Of a DNA stretch of 63,547 nt, positions 36,627-45,747 are shown piece by piece. The DNA comes from Chloroflexota bacterium (lineage in GTDB: Bacteria; Chloroflexota; Anaerolineae; Anaerolineales; Villigracilaceae), in contig JAKOVF010000147.1 in the NCBI GenBank assembly GCA_029782225.1, positions 1-63,547 on the forward strand, in the 5' to 3' direction. The position numbers and the translations under genes were made by a program. Positions within the stretch are counted from its first letter, which is position 1. Each line of letters starts with the position of its first letter. The notes under the pieces are model-generated. The model was given only the letters and a program-made list of their open reading frames with translations. It had not been told where the DNA came from and did no database searches.

Positions 36627-37285
36627 TTCAATCCTTATACCTTTTTGACTCTACAATATTGGATGAAATTGGTCAGTGACTAATATCCACATTAAACCAC
36701 ATTCTTCGTTAAAAAAACTCGTCTTCTATAAAGAGGGCGGCTAAAAGCATAGGCTAAATAGTTGTTAGCATACCGTCAAACCTGGCCCGTCATTGGAGTT
36801 ACCAACTCGGGCAATGTACTGAGAATTAATACAGGAATGATGGATATTATGGCTGTACCGATGAAAAGTATTGTGAACGATGATCATTGACCAGGACGCC
36901 TAAACGCCAGTGGCGAAGTGGCCCTGGCCGATAAGATGCATCTACTTTTGCACCAAAAATGTTCGATCCTGGAAAAAGGGTGGCGGTCAAACTGACCGGA
37001 TGGATCCAGCCCCAACCGGTAAAGAGCACCACACACCCTGACCAAGTTGGCCAATGCACCAGGCAGGCAAAGAATGGTTTTTTTGTTTTCAGCCATTTAG
37101 TCGGTTTGGAGTAGTTAATCCCCAACCAGGTGTCCAAGAAAAGCCCAGAAAGAGTATTCAAAGGGTCTCTTGTTGCGTTGAATTACGGTGAACCGGGTAA
37201 GTTCCTTAACCGACCTGTTCGAAAATGCTCGTCGTGTAAGGTTGGAATCCGCCTATTTTGGTAGCCAAGATCCTTTGATTTGGAT
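36627..37285. other. Gene-poor stretch upstream of the MalT-like gene
   Basis: About 660 bases. The part near 36640-36800 is AT-rich and may hold the promoter of the MalT-like gene. A minus-strand open frame at 36847-37161 is hydrophobic and Trp-rich but has no recognisable family or good start; it could be a decayed membrane-protein gene. Nothing else is evident. Confidence 0.45.
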
Positions 37286-37663
37286 TTACGATAAGAAAAG
37301 GGGCCAGCGCCCAATGACCACAAAGATCGAGAGCGCCAGTAATACGATATTTAGGGGAATAACGTCATATTCCTTTTTCGGCAAATGCTCTGTGAAGATT
37401 GCCAGAAGTTGGACCAGCGTAAGTCCAATTCCTGCAAGAACGGTCAAAAACGGCAGGATCCCGGTTACCAGCGGCAGAAAAAGTCCCAGCGCGCCAAGCA
37501 CTTCAGTTGTCCCAACGAAGCGGATGTAATTATCCGGCTGTCCATGCGCCCAGGTCATCCGTGGGTTCTCGCGCACCTTGGCCGGTTGAAAAAACTTCAT
37601 GCTCCCTACGATCAAATACATAGCGACGAGCAACCCCTGTGCAATCCATAATGGAATATTCAT
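37286..37663 (-). CDS. DoxX-like small membrane protein
   Basis: A 125-residue protein with four hydrophobic helices; ATG 37663 follows GAAGGAGAC, a strong ribosome binding site. DoxX-like features are the start IPLWIAQGLLVAMYLIVGSM followed by KFFQP, and the GTTEVLGALGLFLP helix. DoxX-family proteins are membrane components of redox or quinone-linked systems; the specific role here is unknown. It is the direct target of repeat-class promoter copy 7, with a leader of only about 22 nt. Confidence 0.87.
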   Translation of the reverse strand: MNIPLWIAQGLLVAMYLIVGSMKFFQPAKVRENPRMTWAHGQPDNYIRFVGTTEVLGALGLFLPLVTGILPFLTVLAGIGLTLVQLLAIFTEHLPKKEYDVIPLNIVLLALSIFVVIGRWPLFLS

Positions 37664-37691
37664 ATTCAGTCTCCTTCAAGAATTTTCGACA

Positions 37692-37747
37692 AGCATATCC
37701 AGGACAGGAACACCTGTCATGAAACCAAAGTGCTATTAAAGTGCTAA
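37692..37747 (-). promoter_or_regulatory. Repeat-class promoter (copy 7), for doxX
   Basis: Minus-strand reading: GCACTTTAATA and GCACTTTGGTT, -35 ATGACA (37715-37720), 17-bp spacer, -10 TATGCT (37692-37697). Its flanking sequence, including a LuxR 3' relic, resembles that of copy 6, suggesting a shared duplication. Confidence 0.82.
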
Positions 37748-37763
37748 CTTGGAAGGAGAGAAA

Positions 37764-37837
37764 TTATGGGATCAAGTCCAAGAGTCGGACTCTGGAAAGA
37801 GCTTGAGGATGTTTCTTTGCGTCCAGCTCGCTTTAAG
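37764..37837 (-). pseudogene. Relic of the 3' end of a MalT-like luxR gene
   Basis: By eye this 74-base stretch aligns at roughly 70% with the last codons of the MalT-like gene at 33798, including the stop region and the LDAK/LEVK-encoding part of the HTH. Like the intact gene, it lies immediately beside a repeat-class promoter. Only the tail remains; nothing upstream in this frame looks like the rest of the gene. Confidence 0.45.
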
Positions 37838-37967
37838 CTAAGTGGATAGGGGAATTTAGGGCCGAAAACGGGCACAACTATGGTGCAGTTTATGGAGAGA
37901 AAATTATGTCCAACAAAATTAGGTGGTTTGCGGTCAGCAGGCAGCGAGCGTTCTGTGAAGATGTATT

Positions 37968-37999
37968 CATACGCCGCGCGTTGCTCAGGTATACATCTT
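37968..37999. repeat. 9-bp inverted repeat in the relic region
   Basis: AAGATGTAT (37968-37976) and ATACATCTT (37991-37999) are separated by 14 bases, in a stretch with no gene. Function unknown; possibly an operator or the trace of a lost element. Confidence 0.3.
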
Positions 38000-38074
38000 A
38001 GATCGAGGACTGAAATATGCTCTTAAGATCAACCTTTTGCCATTTGCTAAACATTGAGAATATGTCAGATTGTG

Positions 38075-38465
38075 CGTATCCCTGCCCGTGCGGGTGGCTA
38101 AACGACCCACAAAAAGCCTGTGGGTGTGCGCCAGCTGTCGTTACCAAATACCAAAAACGGATCTCGGGCCCTTACTCGACCGCATCGATATCCATATTGA
38201 AGTTCCACGTGTGGATTATGAAAAGTTAAGTGGTGATTGAATGGGGGAGACCAGCGAGTCGATTCGGGCACGTGTCCAGGCGGCGCGGGATATTCAAAAC
38301 AAACGCTTTTCAAATGGGGAGGCAAAAGATGTAGTCTGCAACGCAGACATGGGCGTGGGGAGATACGGCAGTTCTGCAAGTTGCAGGACGAAGGTCAGAG
38401 CTTGATGCGGGCGGCGATGACACAGCTCAGTTTGTCGGCGCGGGCGTATCACCGCATCCTGGGCT
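38075..38465 (+). pseudogene. Decayed comM (YifB, Mg-chelatase-like ATPase) fragment 1
   Basis: Pieces of the C-terminal third of ComM appear in order but in shifting frames: PCPCGWLNDPQKACGC, VTKYQKRISGP, then LDRIDIHIEVPRVDYEKLSG after a 1-base loss. An in-frame TGA replaces an expected Arg codon. MGETSESIRARVQAARDIQN, CNADMGVGEIRQF and LSARAYHRIL follow. The N-terminal and Walker regions are absent. ComM is a helicase-like protein needed for branch migration in natural transformation. This is a non-functional remnant. Confidence 0.75.
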
Positions 38466-38563
38466 GGCAAGTATTAATTTGCACAAGAGCAACAGAAAAT
38501 GGCAACCGGTGTTTTCCACAACAATGGGTCTGATCTTCGAGCGAAAGGAACGCGGCGATAGTC

Positions 38564-40753
38564 ATGGAGAATAGAACAGGGAAACACAGAAGCGCCTCCG
38601 CCCTTAGTATAGTGGGTACGAGTCTATTTACAGCTTTTTCCATCTACATCATTGAGATCATCTTCGTCGTCGCCTTCACAGCACTGATCTATTCTGGTGA
38701 GCTGTCAAGTCAGATTCCCCGCGCGCTCGGTTTTATCATCATCGGCGATGCCATGCTGTGTGCCGTGGTGGCATGGCTAAGTTCCAATCCAGCTGCAATT
38801 GGGGTGGAGCAGGATGCCCCGGGCGCGATGTTAAGTGTCATTGCAGCCGGGATCATTGCGGCCCTACCGGGTGCTATCTCACGGCAATTTGCAACCGTGA
38901 CGATGATGATCGTGACAACGACCATTTTGACCAGTATTCTGCTCCTTGTGCTCGGATTTTTCAAGCTCGGTGGTCTGGCGCGGTTTCTGCCTTATCCGGT
39001 CATCGGTGGATTTCTGGCGGGGTCGGGCTGGCTGCTGGTGCAAGGGGGAGTGGGACTGATGGCAGATGTCCAACCCGGTCCCGGACTGTTCCAAGCCAAT
39101 GCACTCCGGTTGTGGATTCCCGGCTTGATTTTGGGAATTCTGATCTACTTCGCCACACAAAAGATAAAACAGCCCTATACAATCCCCGCCCTGATGGTGG
39201 CAGCATCCATTCTGTTCTATGCGGTCGTCGGGATGATGGGTCTTTCTACAACAGAATTACGCGCTAATGGCTGGTTGCTAAATTCATATTCGTCGAGCAC
39301 CTGGGAATTTGCCCTTAGTCCAGCCGTCCTTTCACAGGTGGATTGGGGACTGCTCATGGCTCAGATTCCTGCCCTGATTCCTGTAGCGATTATCGCGGTA
39401 GTTGGGCTGCTACTGAATTCCAGCGGTATGGAGCTGATCATCAAAAAAGAGATCAACTTGGACAGGGAACTGGTTGCGGCCGGGATGGGCAATATGGCGG
39501 CGGGCCTGTTCGGTGGTCTTGTCGGATTTCAGGATATCAGCTTTTCCACCTTGAATCACATGACAGGCGGCAGGCGGCTCATTGGACTTCTGGCTGCCCT
39601 GCTCATCGGTGCCACTATCCTTGTGGGTACATCTGCCGTTCTTTACATCCCCAAATTCGTCTTTGGCTCGGTGCTGATCTATCTTGGCATCGAACTCCTG
39701 ATGGAATGGGTATATCAGGCCTGGTTCAGATTTTCCCGAATTGATTTCTCTGTAATTGTTATCATCCTGGTCACCCTGGCCGCGCGTGGCGTTTTGGAAG
39801 GCGTGATTGTCGGCCTGATCCTGGCCGTCTTCACCTTCGTCGTCAGTTACAGCCGAGTGAGCGTCATTAAGTTCGCCTTGACGGGGCGGGAGTACCATAG
39901 TCGGGTAACGCGCGGACCCGATGAACAGGAGATTCTCGATGCTCATGGAGATGAGCTCTATATCATGAGATTGGAGGGGTTTATCTTTTTCGGAACCGCC
40001 AACAGCATTTACGAGAGGCTGCGTGAGCGGGTTAGCTCGGCCAGCAAAATCAAATATTGCCTATTCGATTTCTCGAAAGTGATCGGAATTGATTCGACCG
40101 GCATGCTTAGTTTCATGCGAATGATCCAATGGAGTCAGGAACAGGGCATTACTCTCGTCATGACCGGCTTGCCGGAAAGGATGCAGGAGAGATTCGCCAG
40201 GGAAAAATTATCCGCTCAGGATGGGATGCTAAAGTTCTTGGCCGACGCTGATCACGGTATCGAGTGGTGTGAGAACGAGATCATTGCTGCCAACCCGGGA
40301 GTGCTCAGGCTCGAAAAGGATATCGTGGAGCAAATAAAGGCGATTCTCACGGAAGACAGCGTTGAGAAATTAGTTCCCTACCTGCAGCGCTGTGAATATC
40401 AACCTGGAGAGTATTTGATCCGGGAGGGCGATGCGGCAGATGTCATCTACTTTATCGAGTCTGGGCAGGTCACAGCCCAACTGGAATCCCCTGGCAAAAA
40501 CACGGTACGGCTTGAGACGATCAACAGCGGACGCACCGTTGGGGAGATAGCCTTCTTCCTTGGAACACGTCGCACAGCCAGTGTTGTGGTAGATCAGCCA
40601 TCAGTGGTCTATGCTCTTTCCCTGGAGGATCTAAGCCGGATGGAAACCACAGACCCTGAAGCTGCCAATATCTTTCATCGTTTGAGCGTGATTCTGTTGA
40701 GTCAGCGCGTGATGCATCTTACCTACACTGTGCGAGCGCTGGAACGATCGTAG
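38564..40753 (+). CDS. SulP/SLC26 anion transporter fused to STAS and cyclic-nucleotide-binding domains
   Basis: A 729-residue protein starting at ATG 38564; the ribosome binding site is weak. Ten or more membrane helices (about 15-430) form a SulP-type transporter for anions such as sulfate or bicarbonate. A STAS domain follows (about 465-565; FSKVIGIDSTGMLSFMRM). A cyclic-nucleotide-binding domain comes last (about 600-690): YQPGEYLIREGDAADVIYFI, with the phosphate-binding cassette near GRTVGEIAFFLGTRRTASV. The cassette has GEIAFF and TRRTASV, close to the canonical GEXAL and RxAxV, so binding of cAMP or a similar ligand is plausible. Transport may thus be gated by a cyclic nucleotide, possibly made by the cyclase at 52771. 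Confidence 0.9.
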   Translation: MENRTGKHRSASALSIVGTSLFTAFSIYIIEIIFVVAFTALIYSGELSSQIPRALGFIIIGDAMLCAVVAWLSSNPAAIGVEQDAPGAMLSVIAAGIIAALPGAISRQFATVTMMIVTTTILTSILLLVLGFFKLGGLARFLPYPVIGGFLAGSGWLLVQGGVGLMADVQPGPGLFQANALRLWIPGLILGILIYFATQKIKQPYTIPALMVAASILFYAVVGMMGLSTTELRANGWLLNSYSSSTWEFALSPAVLSQVDWGLLMAQIPALIPVAIIAVVGLLLNSSGMELIIKKEINLDRELVAAGMGNMAAGLFGGLVGFQDISFSTLNHMTGGRRLIGLLAALLIGATILVGTSAVLYIPKFVFGSVLIYLGIELLMEWVYQAWFRFSRIDFSVIVIILVTLAARGVLEGVIVGLILAVFTFVVSYSRVSVIKFALTGREYHSRVTRGPDEQEILDAHGDELYIMRLEGFIFFGTANSIYERLRERVSSASKIKYCLFDFSKVIGIDSTGMLSFMRMIQWSQEQGITLVMTGLPERMQERFAREKLSAQDGMLKFLADADHGIEWCENEIIAANPGVLRLEKDIVEQIKAILTEDSVEKLVPYLQRCEYQPGEYLIREGDAADVIYFIESGQVTAQLESPGKNTVRLETINSGRTVGEIAFFLGTRRTASVVVDQPSVVYALSLEDLSRMETTDPEAANIFHRLSVILLSQRVMHLTYTVRALERS

Positions 40754-40805
40754 CGGAGAGGCCCCGTCCAGACGAGCTCGTGAGTGCTCCTGCAGTTGAC
40801 CGAAC

Positions 40806-40856
40806 GAAACCCGCCGCAAGCCACGCCATTTCAATGGCGGTGGTTAGGCGGGTTTC
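40806..40856 (+). terminator. Bidirectional terminator between convergent genes
   Basis: GAAACCCGCC (40806-40815) pairs with GGCGGGTTTC (40847-40856), with an inner stem CCACGCCATT/AATGGCGGTGG. The A-rich 5' side and T-rich 3' side suit termination of both the SulP gene and the converging HD gene. Confidence 0.75.
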
Positions 40857-40970
40857 TTGTCCTGGTTTCACCGTACCCCGTTCGCCGGTGCCTGAGGTTC
40901 GGTGCAGGTGTAGCGGCAAGGGAGTGTCACTGTCCCCATTTTTGCAGAGTGCGCGCGAATCAGCGAATTG

Positions 40971-42710
40971 TCAAACAGCCTCTTCAGCAAGAAAATCTTT
41001 TAATTCCATTGGGGAATACGGTACATACCAGTAGCGCAGATAAATTTCCTTTGGAATGATCAATAAAGATACATTCTTCTCGGCAACGACATCTGCATTG
41101 CGGATATCCCCTCGTATGACACCCGTAGTGCCAAGCGGCATCCAGGCTGCGACCGAGAAGGACTGATAACCCCCCAGCGGAATGATCTTAAGTCCAGCTC
41201 CAAGCGGTACATAGACAAAAGAGGCCGGCGCGCCCGCCTCGATGAGTTTTTCGCCAGCCTGCAATTCAGCAAGTTTGACGTGCTTGAAGCCTTCGATGGG
41301 ATCAAAACTGGTTAATTTTTGTCCCGCCCGATGTACGTTGTTCAATACGGTTTGACTTTGCTCCATATCCCAGTCCAAATCCCTTGCCGTCAGATAGCGG
41401 GTCCGCTCCGATTCGGATACATGCCTCAAGGATGGCACAATTTGGATCTGGCTGCTGACCTGCGGGCTTAACTGGCAGAGCTGTTCCCGAACCAACTCGG
41501 CAAAATCCGGGTCATCATCGGTGCTTTCCAGAAATATCAGGATCTCCTGCGATGTCTTTATAGACGGGCCTGGCACCGCGCGCCAAAAACTATCCACAGT
41601 ATCGCGCAGAAAATCGCTGATCACATATGCAGTACTGGACGCGGAACGGGTCTGAGCCTCCTGGTCTTCAAAGGCGCCTCGGTGAAAGGAGATGCGTAAG
41701 TTTCCTCCGACGGTGAATTCGCTGCTGGCAATATTCGACTCCCCTGCACCATCTGGATTGTTCGGCAGCTCCATCAGGTAAAGCCTGTCTCCGCCCAGTC
41801 GCAAGGCAATCACGCAATTGCCGGTCTTCTGGCTCGTATACATTTCATAGCCCCCGGAAGTCTTTTCCACGGTACCGCGCTGACGGAAGGCATCGGCGCA
41901 GCGCAGGGCACGCAGGATGTCTGTAACATCACATACGAGCTGCCTGGCTCCATCCGATTCGTCGGTCAGCCAATCGAAAGACTCACTCTCAAAATCCAAA
42001 TAGAATCTTTCCAGGTATTTTGGCGGTTCTTCGCCGGACAAAAAATCCTCCGGCACGGGTTTCTCTTTAGCGATCTGTTGCTGACTGTACAAATTGCGCA
42101 GGTTGTGACTGACGACCCATTGCATTTGTTTACGCAACGAGGTGGGATCATCCAACACGGTCACGGGGACCTTGCTCTTGCTGTGTCCGACGGACATGGC
42201 AAGCAGTTCCCGGAAGATGATCTGTGGATCGCGTTTGAGAGCACCCGCCTTGAACAGTTGGCTCAAGTGCCAGGCAATATTGCCGCAGTTATCATCCCAC
42301 ATGGCCGCAATCACATCATCCAGGGAACCATCGAAAACGGACTGCGCGGCAAATTCAGGGTGCATTGCTCTGCCGAACGGGGATAGGTTGCTCATGCCAA
42401 TGTCGTGCAGATAGGCCAGCGCTACCCCATAGCCGTACAGGAACAATTCCATTTGCTGCTCGGTGCGCTGTGGAATCAATACCCCGTTAATTGTCTGCAA
42501 AACCCGCAGGACCTGTTGGGCGACATCCCGTACATGCACCACGCCATGATCGGAGAAGAAGGCCGGGTTCTTCGCGGCATTCTCCAGCAAAAATGGATCG
42601 CGTATCAGATTTTCAAGTCGTGCCTGCTCATTGACGCGTGCATAGTAAGCCTGCTCAATACGCTCGCGGACAGAGGCAGACAGGTAACGTTCAGGGGATA
42701 GGTTGTTCAT
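40971..42710 (-). CDS. HD-domain protein with C-terminal cNMP-sensor-like domain
   Basis: A 579-residue protein. ATG 42710 (MNNLSPERYL) is chosen; it overlaps the 3' end of the upstream carrier gene by 20 bases. An HD-type metal site is seen in SDHGVVHVRDV (about 53-63) and AYLHDIGM (about 98-105), so hydrolysis of a nucleotide or second messenger is plausible. The C-terminal 110 residues (LAELQAGEKLIEAGAPASFV onward) look like a degenerate cyclic-nucleotide-binding fold; the usual GEXAL/RxAxV cassette is not clear. The coupling to a carrier with a cNMP domain suggests a shared ligand. Substrate unknown. Confidence 0.82.
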   Translation of the reverse strand: MNNLSPERYLSASVRERIEQAYYARVNEQARLENLIRDPFLLENAAKNPAFFSDHGVVHVRDVAQQVLRVLQTINGVLIPQRTEQQMELFLYGYGVALAYLHDIGMSNLSPFGRAMHPEFAAQSVFDGSLDDVIAAMWDDNCGNIAWHLSQLFKAGALKRDPQIIFRELLAMSVGHSKSKVPVTVLDDPTSLRKQMQWVVSHNLRNLYSQQQIAKEKPVPEDFLSGEEPPKYLERFYLDFESESFDWLTDESDGARQLVCDVTDILRALRCADAFRQRGTVEKTSGGYEMYTSQKTGNCVIALRLGGDRLYLMELPNNPDGAGESNIASSEFTVGGNLRISFHRGAFEDQEAQTRSASSTAYVISDFLRDTVDSFWRAVPGPSIKTSQEILIFLESTDDDPDFAELVREQLCQLSPQVSSQIQIVPSLRHVSESERTRYLTARDLDWDMEQSQTVLNNVHRAGQKLTSFDPIEGFKHVKLAELQAGEKLIEAGAPASFVYVPLGAGLKIIPLGGYQSFSVAAWMPLGTTGVIRGDIRNADVVAEKNVSLLIIPKEIYLRYWYVPYSPMELKDFLAEEAV

Positions 42711-45700
42711 TAGCTGGCTTCCCGGTTTCAAGCTCTTTGATGCGTGCATCGAGCCTGGCAATATCACGGACACGGTTGCGTAAATGACCTGTCAGCACGC
42801 GGATGATGCCTGTAGCAACTTCAGGCCGCTCTGCCATCAATTCATAGAAAGATGCCTGATCGAGGCGAAAGAGACGCGTCGCTTCTACGGCAGTCACGGA
42901 AGCGAGACGCGGTTCAGGGTCAAGCAATGCCATCTCGCCGAATACATCGCGCTCGCCCAGATAATTTAGCAACCGTTCGCCATCATGGACCCGGACTTTA
43001 CCATCGAGAATCACATACAGGCTGTCGCCAGGGTCGCCTTGCCTGAAGATGGTTTCGTTTTCCGTGACATCCACTTCCTCCAGCAGGTCTGCCACCTCTG
43101 CCAGCACATTATCGGGAGTCTGGCTGAACATGGATACAGTTTTCAGGATCAGAACTTTTTCAACAGTGGATAGCATGGCGGCATCTCCTTTTCGGACGGC
43201 CAAACCAAGACGTGCGGATGTGTACGCCGCGCAGGCGTGAACCCAGAAGGGGAAATGCTCATCCGCAATAATCGCTCGCAGACGATCTGCAGGATGCTGT
43301 TTTGCCTCTGCCTGTGGAAAGTGGACTGCGAAACGCTGGCTTCTTACCTGTGGTGAAAGTTCTTCCAGCAATGGCATGACCCAACCTTTCCAATCGGAAG
43401 GAAGTTGGGTGTCCATGATCTCCAGCGCGTACGATACCTGCGCCGCTGAACCGATGGAAAGCGCTTCACGCACACGCCGAATGGAATTCCCGTCGAAGAC
43501 GAAGGACAACAATAACAGGGAGCGGATACGTGCCTGGACAAGAGATTGCTGGAGCGCGGCAATCAGCAGAGCCGCTTCATTTAGCGAGCCCAGGTCAACT
43601 TGTGCCGCGCTGATCCATGCTGCCTGCTCCACTTCCGACCTGACGGCGTTTCGAATGGCGGGCAGATCCTTTGTGCGATAACCGCTTTGGCTCAGAGAGG
43701 CGATGATTTGCGAACGCAATTCGCTATCCGGTGTAGATATCCGTGATAATAATAGCTGTTGCGACTGTATCCCCCCAATGCGACCGAGGGCTTTTGATAG
43801 AGTCAACAAACGTCGATATGGCACATCTGGCTGGCAGAATGCAGATTCGATTTCGGGCAAGATGTCTGCTCCAATGGAGGCAAGTGCAAGCCCCGCAGCG
43901 CGGCTTGTCTCAGGCTTATCACAGGCAGTGATCAGTTGCGGATAGAATTCGCGCCGATTGACTTCACCGAGCACCTCGATCCCCAGATTGCGATCCACAT
44001 TTGAAGATGAATTAAGCAGTGTGGTCAATTTTTGTCTCGCGGCTGGCTCATCTCCATATTTCATCAACCCGATCAACGCACCGCGCAGGACATGGGTATC
44101 TGTTCCGTTGAGCGCCTCCAGGAGCCTCGAGGAGTCGTCTGTGATAGCGGCCAATGCGCGCAAGGCGAAATCCTTGACTGACGGAACCGACTCAGTCGAT
44201 AGTTGATTCTCTACATCGGTCAACGCTGTGCGGAGTTTCAATTTCTCGACGCGAACAAACGCTGCATGCCGCACTTCAGGCGCGGGATGTCGAACCAAGC
44301 CGGGCAGTTCCGCGATGACCGTCTGCCCATCGAGTGTTTCGAGTTTGGTCAGCGCGTAGATCACCACGCCGGTGTGGTTGTCGTGTAATCTGTCTCTGAG
44401 GATGGCGATACTGGCAGGGTCAGCCAGTACATTGGCATCCTCGCCCAATCTTCGCCTGGTGATGACGCGCGTCAACGCCTGGACGTAATTGCCGCTCAAT
44501 AAAAAGATGACGACCAGCCATGCAATCCCCAGGCCAACAAAGACATAGGCCAGACCTGCATAATTCAATTTCAATCCAGCCGTGAGAGCCAGCAAACTCA
44601 ACCCCGCGATACCGATTGCAATCGGTTGAACAATACCTTCGGCAATGGCTTGAATGCGCCTGCGAATGGTATCGGGCAGCGATTGATACACGATGGCGTT
44701 CGCAGATTGTGAAAGTGAGAACCCCAGAGCAACATTGATCAGTTTCGCCAGTGAGCCCAACACGAATACAAAGAACAGGGAGACACCCAAACTTCCGCTC
44801 AGGGCGAGAATGCCGAGGGTGAGGATCACAAGCAAGGGCATGGAGACCAGGCCCACCCGTAGTCCGAAGCGGGCAATCAGGCGGCTGGTTACCACGGTGG
44901 ACGAGACCAATGCAACGATTCCGATGATGGATAGCAGACGTCCCATAAATGCGGTCAGTTGATTGGCGTCGGGATATTGCGCGAAGGCACGGTCATAGAA
45001 GATGTTATCTACAAAAAAGAAGGCGACCCACCACAGGACGGTATAGGCAAAGATCAAGAGGATGTAGTGGTCCTTGAAAACTCCTGGAGATGATTTCGCC
45101 AGGCGAGCGGTGCGCTGTGCCTGCGGTTTCTCCAGCGGGGTTTGCAGATATGTACTGGTGACAGAACGCAGGAGAAAAAGCGCCGCGCCGAAACTCAACC
45201 CCGCCAGGAGTAGCAAATGCGTACTGCCGATGGACCTGACCAGCGCTGGGATGAATGGGCCGCCGACAATATTAGCCAGCCAGCTACCCGCGCTCAATAG
45301 CGGGAAGAGGCGCTTGCCTTGCCGAAAATCCAACAGGCTGCCCGCCAGGGACCAGATAGCAAGGCTGCCGAGATTGATTGAGATTTGAAACCAAAGCGGC
45401 AGGATGAACGCGGTGAAGTGATAGAGAGGGGAAATAAGCGCGAGCCAGAAGAGCAGGCTCACACACGCCAAAAAGACCAGGTTGATAAAGAGTAGTTTTG
45501 AAAAAGAGACCCGCCTGCCAAGTCTGATGTAAAACGCCGCCACTGAGGATGCCAGTATGGCAATGAGAATGTAGGAATAAGGCAAACCTCCGACGCCATA
45601 CTCTGCAAGGAAAATACCGAACGCCATGGATTGCACAAAGACAAAGCCCAGCGACAGGACAAAATACAACAGGGCCAGCAGGCCGATCAAGCGTTCTTCG

Positions 45701-45747
45701 CCAGGCTCGATATTAAGTAAGGCGGCGATATGACGCAATCTGTGCAT
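42691..45747 (-). CDS. NTT/MFS-like carrier fused to HEAT repeats and a cyclic-nucleotide-binding domain
   Basis: A 1018-residue protein; ATG 45747 has AGGGAG upstream. Twelve or so membrane helices fill residues 15-415 and resemble ADP/ATP carrier-like or MFS proteins (YFVLSLGFVFVQSMAFGIFL near the start). A long HEAT-repeat-like helical array follows (about 440-830). The C-terminal cNMP-binding domain (about 870-975) is well conserved: ETIFRQGDPGDSLYVILDGK and GEMALLDPEPRLASV, with the RxAS-type cassette. This architecture recurs in bacteria but its transported substrate is not known. Its end overlaps the HD gene, so the two are translated together. Confidence 0.87.
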   Translation of the reverse strand: MHRLRHIAALLNIEPGEERLIGLLALLYFVLSLGFVFVQSMAFGIFLAEYGVGGLPYSYILIAILASSVAAFYIRLGRRVSFSKLLFINLVFLACVSLLFWLALISPLYHFTAFILPLWFQISINLGSLAIWSLAGSLLDFRQGKRLFPLLSAGSWLANIVGGPFIPALVRSIGSTHLLLLAGLSFGAALFLLRSVTSTYLQTPLEKPQAQRTARLAKSSPGVFKDHYILLIFAYTVLWWVAFFFVDNIFYDRAFAQYPDANQLTAFMGRLLSIIGIVALVSSTVVTSRLIARFGLRVGLVSMPLLVILTLGILALSGSLGVSLFFVFVLGSLAKLINVALGFSLSQSANAIVYQSLPDTIRRRIQAIAEGIVQPIAIGIAGLSLLALTAGLKLNYAGLAYVFVGLGIAWLVVIFLLSGNYVQALTRVITRRRLGEDANVLADPASIAILRDRLHDNHTGVVIYALTKLETLDGQTVIAELPGLVRHPAPEVRHAAFVRVEKLKLRTALTDVENQLSTESVPSVKDFALRALAAITDDSSRLLEALNGTDTHVLRGALIGLMKYGDEPAARQKLTTLLNSSSNVDRNLGIEVLGEVNRREFYPQLITACDKPETSRAAGLALASIGADILPEIESAFCQPDVPYRRLLTLSKALGRIGGIQSQQLLLSRISTPDSELRSQIIASLSQSGYRTKDLPAIRNAVRSEVEQAAWISAAQVDLGSLNEAALLIAALQQSLVQARIRSLLLLSFVFDGNSIRRVREALSIGSAAQVSYALEIMDTQLPSDWKGWVMPLLEELSPQVRSQRFAVHFPQAEAKQHPADRLRAIIADEHFPFWVHACAAYTSARLGLAVRKGDAAMLSTVEKVLILKTVSMFSQTPDNVLAEVADLLEEVDVTENETIFRQGDPGDSLYVILDGKVRVHDGERLLNYLGERDVFGEMALLDPEPRLASVTAVEATRLFRLDQASFYELMAERPEVATGIIRVLTGHLRNRVRDIARLDARIKELETGKPANEQPIP

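Noticed and set aside
36847..37161. Minus-strand hydrophobic open frame of 104 codons
   Set aside because: No good start and no family recognised; it may be a relic, but I cannot support a gene.
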